9,868 nt of DNA, from NCBI GenBank assembly GCA_003171295.1, contig PMYF01000941.1, positions 1 to 9,868 of the forward strand. Direction: 5' to 3'. This stretch comes from Acidobacteriota bacterium (GTDB lineage: Bacteria; Acidobacteriota; Terriglobia; UBA7540). Made by a program: the position numbers and the translations under genes. Under the pieces are notes generated by a model that saw only the letters and a list, made by a program, of their open reading frames with translations, was not told the origin of the DNA and ran no database searches. Below are positions 5,162 to 9,868 of this stretch, one piece after another (positions within the stretch are counted from its first letter, which is position 1; every line of letters begins with the position of its first letter).

Positions 5162-6700
5162 ATGCCCGAACAAGTCACAGAAGATATGGGCGCGCTGGCG
5201 CGCGGGGTCTCTGTCAATCTCTACGGCAGCGGCTTCAACATGGCCACCCGCCTGATGTTCAACGTCCTGGTGGCGCGCCTCTTGGGACCGGATCATGTCG
5301 GGATCTATTTCATCGCTCTGTCCGTCGCCAACTTGCTGGGCGTCATGGCTGCCGGGGGGTTAGACACGACCCTGGTACGCTACCTCTCCAGGCAACGGGC
5401 GAGCGGCGATTGGGGACGCTTCCGAGGCACTCTGCGGTTTGTGCTGCAGATTGCCGCATCGATCAGCCTGGCGGCGACCACCTTCATCCTGGTGGGCGCC
5501 CCCTGGATCGCCGCCAAGCTGCTCCACAATCCCGAGGTGAAGACTCCCCTGCGGATTATCGCTTTTTGGGTCCCTCTCTATGTGGCTGAGAACCTCATGC
5601 TGGCCGCGACCCAGTCGTTCCGGGAGATGAAGTATAAAGTCTACATTGACTCCTTTCTGGACCCGTCTCTCCGCTTCGTACTGGTGATCATCGTTTACCT
5701 CTTGGGTGGCGGGCTGAATGCCATCCTGTCGGCCTACGTTTTCTCGCTCCTGGTTTGCGCGGTGCTGGCCGCCTGGGCTTTGCGCCGTTGTATCCCGGTG
5801 CCTTTGGCGGCGTATTCGCCGATTACCAGCCGGCGTGAAATCCTGGGATTCTCATCGCCGCTGTTCGCCTACAACGTCCTGACGGGTATTGCCTTGTATG
5901 CGGACTCGCTTCTGGTGGCGCACTTCCGTAGCGCCGCGGAGGTGGGCACGTATTCGGTCGCTGTGCGCGTGGTCGCGGTCACAGGTTTCATCACACCCGT
6001 GCTCGGCCAGATTTTCGGTCCCATCTGTTCGGAGTTGCATCACCGCGGCGACTTGCAGCAACTCGCGAACGCCTTCAAGGTGGTGACCCTCATGGCCGTC
6101 CAACTATTTCTGCCGATTCTCCTCCTCTTCTTCGCGCTGCCCCACCAGATCCTGGGGGTTTTCGGCAGCGGCTTCCGTGGGGCCGCACCCTGCCTGCTCC
6201 TCCTGATGGTGGGCCAGTCCGCTAACTATTTAACCGGTCCTTCGGGCCTGGTGCTCAACATGGCGGGGTGGACCCGGCTGCAACTCTACAATGTTACCTT
6301 CTCCGCCTGCCTGCAAACGGCCCTCGACCTTCTGTTGATTCCCCGTTTTGGGATTATGGGAGCGGCGGCGGCAAGTTGCACCTCGCTCATGAGCCTCAAC
6401 CTCATCCAGCTTTATCAACTGAACCGCCGGCTGCATTTCCATCCCTTTTCCCGGGCCCTGGCCAAACCCTTCCTGGCTGCGTTGGCGGCGGGAGCAGCGG
6501 CGGTTCTGGTTTGGAAGGGCTTGACTCTTGGCCCCCTGCTGAGTCCCCTGCTGATGGGGTCCGTGACGATATTGACGTATATGGTGACGCTGGTGGCGCT
6601 GGGCCTGGATCAGCACAGCCGTTTGGCTTTGGAACACGTGCGGAGCGTGATCGGAATGCGCTTTCGCCGAACCCCCCAAACCGTCCTTACCGAAAGGTAG
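5162..6700 (+). CDS. Polysaccharide flippase (Wzx/RfbX, MOP superfamily)
   Basis: The 512-residue, very hydrophobic protein should flip undecaprenyl-linked repeat units from the cytoplasmic to the periplasmic face of the inner membrane. Its N-terminus carries the family pattern: GVSVNLYGSGFNMATRLMF (15-33), then ARLLGPDHVGIYF (38-50), very like the ARLLGPxxYG signature of polysaccharide exporters. Hydrophobic segments recur through the protein, for example about 51-66, 96-113, 131-150, 171-206, 230-255, 263-285, 306-330, 341-365, 376-392, 398-418, 434-451 and 458-482, consistent with the 12-14 helices of the superfamily. The last ~30 residues are hydrophilic and basic. A Wzx-type transporter implies Wzy-dependent assembly, but no Wzy polymerase is in the window. 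A lipid II or teichoic-type exporter is less likely given the neighbours. Confidence 0.9.
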   Translation: MPEQVTEDMGALARGVSVNLYGSGFNMATRLMFNVLVARLLGPDHVGIYFIALSVANLLGVMAAGGLDTTLVRYLSRQRASGDWGRFRGTLRFVLQIAASISLAATTFILVGAPWIAAKLLHNPEVKTPLRIIAFWVPLYVAENLMLAATQSFREMKYKVYIDSFLDPSLRFVLVIIVYLLGGGLNAILSAYVFSLLVCAVLAAWALRRCIPVPLAAYSPITSRREILGFSSPLFAYNVLTGIALYADSLLVAHFRSAAEVGTYSVAVRVVAVTGFITPVLGQIFGPICSELHHRGDLQQLANAFKVVTLMAVQLFLPILLLFFALPHQILGVFGSGFRGAAPCLLLLMVGQSANYLTGPSGLVLNMAGWTRLQLYNVTFSACLQTALDLLLIPRFGIMGAAAASCTSLMSLNLIQLYQLNRRLHFHPFSRALAKPFLAALAAGAAAVLVWKGLTLGPLLSPLLMGSVTILTYMVTLVALGLDQHSRLALEHVRSVIGMRFRRTPQTVLTER

Positions 6701-6735
6701 CCGAGACAAGTAACGGAAAGGGTTGGCAATCCTCT

Positions 6736-8601
6736 ATGTGCGGAATTGCTGGAATTCTCAATTTGGAACCAGGCGCTGCCGTCTCCCCCGAGACCGTGGA
6801 ACGGATGTGCGCGATCATCCGGCACCGCGGTCCTGATGACCAGGGTGTGTACTGCCAAGGGGCGGTCGGGATCGGGTCCCGGCGCTTAAGCATTATTGAT
6901 CTCTCGACCGGCCAAATGCCCATTCACAACGAGGATGAGACTGTCTGGGTTGTTTTTAACGGGGAAATTTACAATTTCAAGGTCCTCCGTTCCCAGTTGG
7001 AGCGCCAAGGGCATCGCTTCTACACCAGTACGGATACCGAAGTCATTGTCCACCTCTATGAGGAATACGGGGTCGATTTTGTCGACCGCCTGCGCGGCAT
7101 GTTTGCCATCGCCTTATGGGACGCCAAGTTACAGCGCTTGGTCCTGCTGCGCGACCGCCTGGGCATCAAGCCACTCTACTATTGGGTGCAAGAAAAGCGG
7201 GTTCTCTTCGGCTCGGAGCTAAAGTGCCTTTTGCAGGCGCCGGGCCCGAAGCCGGCGGTCAATCTCCAGGCGCTCAATTACTACCTTTCGCTCGGGTACG
7301 TGCCGGACCCACATGCCATCTTTGAAGGGGTGAAGAAGCTTCTGCCCGGCCACATGCTGGTCAGTCAGGGCGGCCGGGTGGAGATCCAGAAATACTGGGA
7401 CTTGCCCTGGCCCGAGGAGCAGAATGCCCCCAGCGAAGAAGACTGCTGCGAGCATCTGAGGGAACTCCTGACAGAATGTATCAAGATGCGCCTGGTAAGC
7501 GACGTCCCGCTCGGCGCACTGCTCAGTGGGGGGCTGGATTCAAGCACCGTGGTCGGCCTGATGGCGGGGCTTGTAGACCGTCCCGTAAAAACCTTCTCCA
7601 TCGGTTTTGCCGAAAAGGACTTCAGCGAGCTCGCCTACGCCCGGCAGGTTGCCCAGTATTACGGAACCGACCACCACGAACTGATTGTGGAACCGCAGGC
7701 CGTCCAAATGGCCGAAAGCCTGATCGGCTATTTTGACGAACCCTTCGGCGACCCCTCGGCGATCCCCACCTATCTCGTCTCCAAGTTGGCGCGTGAGTCA
7801 GTCACGGTGGCACTTTCCGGGGATGGCGGCGACGAGCTGTTTGCCGGCTATACCCGCTACCCGGAAGCGCGCCGGCAACAAGTGTGGGACTGGATTCCTA
7901 AATTCGTGCGCACGGGCGTTTTGCAGCCCCTGAGCCGGGCCTTGCCGCAGGGAACTTACGGCAAAGGCTATCTGCGGCGGACGGCGCTTCCGAACGGCCT
8001 CGCACGCTACCTGGATGGCTCCGTTTTTCCCTACACCATCAAGGAACAACTGGTCTCAGCAGAGTTTCAGGCCCAGGTCGGGGCGCTCAATTGTACTCCG
8101 GAGTTATGCCGCCCCATTTCCAATGGCCGTGGCCACACGCTCCTCGAGCAACTTCTCTATTTCGACACGAAGAGTGAGCTGCCCTCTGATATTTTGACCA
8201 AGGTCGATCGCATGTCCATGGCCCACTCCCTGGAGGTGCGGGTTCCCCTCCTCGACCATGTCTTCGTCGAATACGTTGCCCGCCTGCCCATGCGCTTCAA
8301 ACTGCATGGACAGACCATGAAGTACATCTTTAAGAAAGCCTTCGGGCCGCAACTGCCCCCTGGAATTCTCCATCGCCCCAAGATGGGCTTTGGCATCCCG
8401 CTCCGCCACTGGTTTGCAGGCGACCTGCGCGGTTTCGTCCGCGATGTGCTTTTTGATTCCCGCGCCCTGCAACGCGGTTATTTTCGGCCGGCCTTCCTTG
8501 AAACACTCATGCGCGAGCACTCCAGCGGGCGGCGCGACCACGGCTATCTGCTCTGGTCGCTGATGGCACTGGAAGTCTGGCACCGCAACGCCGGTTTGTG
8601 A
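6736..8601 (+). CDS. asnB: Glutamine-dependent amidotransferase, asparagine synthase family (EPS/exosortase A-type)
   Basis: The 621-residue protein has a class II glutaminase domain at about 2-215 with the required nucleophile Cys2 (MCGIAGI), RHRGPDDQG (29-37), the FNGEIYN motif (74-80) and STDTE (98-102). The ATP-pyrophosphatase synthetase domain follows, with SGGLDSS (264-270), SGDGGDELFAGY (361-372), TKVDRMSMAHSLEVRVPLLD (488-507) and RPKMGFGIP (547-555). The catalytic Cys2 fixes the start at ATG 6736; the frame stays open upstream over the flippase gene, but that part is not coding. Ammonia from glutamine is passed to a carboxylate activated as an acyl-adenylate. In EPS loci such enzymes are thought to amidate a sugar acid or similar acceptor rather than make asparagine; the acceptor here is unknown. 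Its length fits the exosortase A-associated amidotransferase family. A 35-base gap separates it from the flippase. Confidence 0.92.
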   Translation: MCGIAGILNLEPGAAVSPETVERMCAIIRHRGPDDQGVYCQGAVGIGSRRLSIIDLSTGQMPIHNEDETVWVVFNGEIYNFKVLRSQLERQGHRFYTSTDTEVIVHLYEEYGVDFVDRLRGMFAIALWDAKLQRLVLLRDRLGIKPLYYWVQEKRVLFGSELKCLLQAPGPKPAVNLQALNYYLSLGYVPDPHAIFEGVKKLLPGHMLVSQGGRVEIQKYWDLPWPEEQNAPSEEDCCEHLRELLTECIKMRLVSDVPLGALLSGGLDSSTVVGLMAGLVDRPVKTFSIGFAEKDFSELAYARQVAQYYGTDHHELIVEPQAVQMAESLIGYFDEPFGDPSAIPTYLVSKLARESVTVALSGDGGDELFAGYTRYPEARRQQVWDWIPKFVRTGVLQPLSRALPQGTYGKGYLRRTALPNGLARYLDGSVFPYTIKEQLVSAEFQAQVGALNCTPELCRPISNGRGHTLLEQLLYFDTKSELPSDILTKVDRMSMAHSLEVRVPLLDHVFVEYVARLPMRFKLHGQTMKYIFKKAFGPQLPPGILHRPKMGFGIPLRHWFAGDLRGFVRDVLFDSRALQRGYFRPAFLETLMREHSSGRRDHGYLLWSLMALEVWHRNAGL

Positions 8602-8608
8602 TGATTCT

Positions 8609-9742
8609 ATGACCCGTCGACGACCCAACTTGTGCTTGTTCACGAACCGCTTTGGACACGGCGGTACGGAGCACCAGTTTGCCGAACTCTCGAGCCGCAT
8701 CGATCAGGCAAAATTCCATGTGCAGGTGGCGTGCTTGAGCCGCACGGGAGAATTCCTGGAACAGGTGACCTCCGCAGGCCTGCCGGTCCTGGAGTTTGCG
8801 CGCGGCCGTTGGTTCGCTCCGCGCACGGCGGCCTGCACCCTCCGGTGGATGCGATTCCTCCGCCGCGAACAGATTGACCTCGTGCACACGTTCGACTTCC
8901 ATACCGCCGCCTTCGCCGCCCTTCCGGCCAAGCTGGCGGGGGTCCCGCTACTGGTGACGAGCCGGCGCAATTTAGGCACCACGCTCGATGGGCCCAGGCA
9001 TTGGGTGCTCCGCCGCCTCTTCCACCTGTCCGATTGTGTGGTGGCGAACTCCGAAGCAGCACGCCAGAATCTGCTGGGCGCGGGCGTCCCGCCCGAGCGC
9101 GTCCAGGTCGTGCCCAACGGAGTGGATCTCCAGCGCTTTTCTTCGAACGGGAATCATGCCTTCGCCCGGCGCCGGTGGGGCTGGAAAGATGAAACCCTGC
9201 TGATTGGAGTGATCGCCAACCTGCGCCCGGAGAAGGGCCACGCCACGCTGCTCGAAGCCGTACCCAGGGTGGTCAAGCGCTTCCCCCAAGCCCATTTCTT
9301 GCTTGTGGGCCCAGACCCTCTCCAGCACGGAGAACGTCTGCGCGCCCTGGCAAGCCACCTGGGTGCGCATGTGTCTTTTCTGGGGGACTGCTCAGAAATT
9401 CCAGAATTGCTTGCCGCGCTGGATGTCTTCGTGTTGCCGAGTTATTCGGAATCCATGCCCAACGCGGTGATGGAAGCAATGAGCGCCGGCCGCCCCGTGA
9501 TAGCCTCGGCCGTCGGCGGCTGTAAAGAACTCATCGTGGACGGCGAGACCGGCATCCTGGTTCCGCCCCGCAACCCGGAAGCCCTGGCAGCTCAGATCGT
9601 GCGGCTCCTGGAGGAGCCCGGACTCCGGGAAACGCTGGGACGGGCAGCTCGAAAGCGGGCGGAAGCCGAGTTCGATATTAAAGTGGCCGTGCGGCGCCTG
9701 GAAGCGATTTATGACGAACTGCTGAATGGCGTGCCCGCCTAA
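8609..9742 (+). CDS. GT4-family glycosyltransferase (GT-B fold)
   Basis: The 377-residue soluble protein should add a sugar to the lipid-linked repeat unit on the cytoplasmic side. The N-terminal domain shows a GHGGTEHQ glycine-rich loop (16-23) and DLVHTFDFHTAAFAAL (90-105). VVPNGVDLQRF (167-177) leads to the C-terminal donor-binding domain with RPEKGH (206-211), FLLVGPDP (230-237) and the EX7E pair Glu281 and Glu289 in SESMPNAVMEAMSAGRPVIAS (280-300), which is typical of retaining GT4 enzymes; GETGILVPP follows at 312-320. ATG 8609 begins seven bases after the amidotransferase stop. It resembles the GT4 transferases of exosortase-linked EPS loci, but donor and acceptor sugars cannot be read from sequence. 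Its 3' end may overlap the next gene by 17 bases. Confidence 0.93.
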   Translation: MTRRRPNLCLFTNRFGHGGTEHQFAELSSRIDQAKFHVQVACLSRTGEFLEQVTSAGLPVLEFARGRWFAPRTAACTLRWMRFLRREQIDLVHTFDFHTAAFAALPAKLAGVPLLVTSRRNLGTTLDGPRHWVLRRLFHLSDCVVANSEAARQNLLGAGVPPERVQVVPNGVDLQRFSSNGNHAFARRRWGWKDETLLIGVIANLRPEKGHATLLEAVPRVVKRFPQAHFLLVGPDPLQHGERLRALASHLGAHVSFLGDCSEIPELLAALDVFVLPSYSESMPNAVMEAMSAGRPVIASAVGGCKELIVDGETGILVPPRNPEALAAQIVRLLEEPGLRETLGRAARKRAEAEFDIKVAVRRLEAIYDELLNGVPA

Positions 9743-9868
9743 CCTTGCAACAGGATTCGAATCTCAATTGAAAAGCATTCTGAAAACTTGCCTTGCGGCG
9801 GTAGCCTACTACTCAGGCGCGTTCCTGCTCGTTCGCCTGATCCATCGCCATCTTTTCGGACCGGGGAT
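9726..9868 (+). CDS. Partial gene, probable polysaccharide deacetylase N-terminus
   Basis: An open frame from ATG 9726 runs off the right edge (47 codons seen). From TTG 9768 it reads LKSILKTCLAAVAYYSG, then AFLLVRLIHRHLFGPG. A hydrophobic start with YYSG followed by a short basic stretch is what I recall from the leader of NodB-type polysaccharide deacetylases in EPS loci, just before their first strand and catalytic motifs. The catalytic part lies outside the window, so the call rests on the leader and the gene context. The true start is uncertain: ATG 9726 overlaps the glycosyltransferase by 17 bases and would add 14 residues; TTG 9768 has only a weak GGA at 9753-9755. Confidence 0.5.
   Translation, partial: MACPPNLATGFESQLKSILKTCLAAVAYYSGAFLLVRLIHRHLFGPG

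Noticed and set aside
6268..6735. Apparent 156-residue N-terminal extension of the amidotransferase, overlapping the flippase gene
   Set aside because: Class II glutaminases need Cys at position 2 after Met removal, which places the start at ATG 6736. The upstream part is an alternate frame of the flippase and is low-complexity in character.
8104..8700. 198-codon minus-strand frame opposite the amidotransferase C-terminus
   Set aside because: It lies antisense to strongly conserved synthetase motifs and shows no family features.
1..9868. CRISPR arrays, tRNA or rRNA genes, insertion sequences
   Set aside because: I saw no spaced repeat array, cloverleaf, conserved rRNA segment, transposase or terminal inverted repeat pair anywhere in the window.

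Overview
The window is about 60% GC, except for a strikingly AT-rich first ~100 bases (28% GC by direct count). All recognisable genes lie on the + strand with short gaps or overlaps. It reads as the front part of an exopolysaccharide (EPS) biosynthesis locus from a Gram-negative-type soil bacterium. An acidobacterium is my best guess, because a NusG-like regulator of this style and this gene mix are familiar there, but nothing in the window proves the taxon.

Layout: (1) 1-309, an AT-rich leader. (2) 310-1026, a NusG-family transcription elongation factor of the UpxY/LoaP/RfaH kind. (3) 1027-1488, a 462-base gene-free leader with several inverted repeats. (4) 1489-2874, a polyprenyl-phosphate sugar-1-phosphate transferase that should start the repeat unit on the lipid carrier. 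(5) 2939-3748 and 3755-4699, two adjacent alpha/beta-hydrolase-fold proteins resembling the hydrolase pair of exosortase A (XrtA/PEP-CTERM) EPS loci. (6) 4700-4872, a GC-rich spacer with a two-tier inverted repeat. (7) 4873-5154, a discrete acyl carrier protein. (8) 5162-6700, a Wzx/MOP-type flippase. (9) 6736-8601, a glutamine-dependent AsnB-type amidotransferase. (10) 8609-9742, a GT4 glycosyltransferase. (11) from 9726 off the right edge, the N-terminus of what looks like a polysaccharide deacetylase.

Working model (inference): the NusG paralogue promotes read-through of the long operon. The sugar transferase primes the undecaprenyl carrier, the GT4 enzyme extends the glycan, and the flippase moves it across the inner membrane. 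The carrier protein, hydrolase pair and amidotransferase form an unassigned chemical module, probably making or attaching an acyl or amide decoration. The most notable points are the hydrolase pair (one has Arg where the nucleophile belongs and no evident catalytic His; the other has a Cys-Asp-His set and a very basic cap that could dock the acidic carrier protein) and the structured leader next to the antiterminator gene. No exosortase, PEP-CTERM substrate, AMP-ligase, polymerase, rRNA, tRNA, transposase or CRISPR array is visible.
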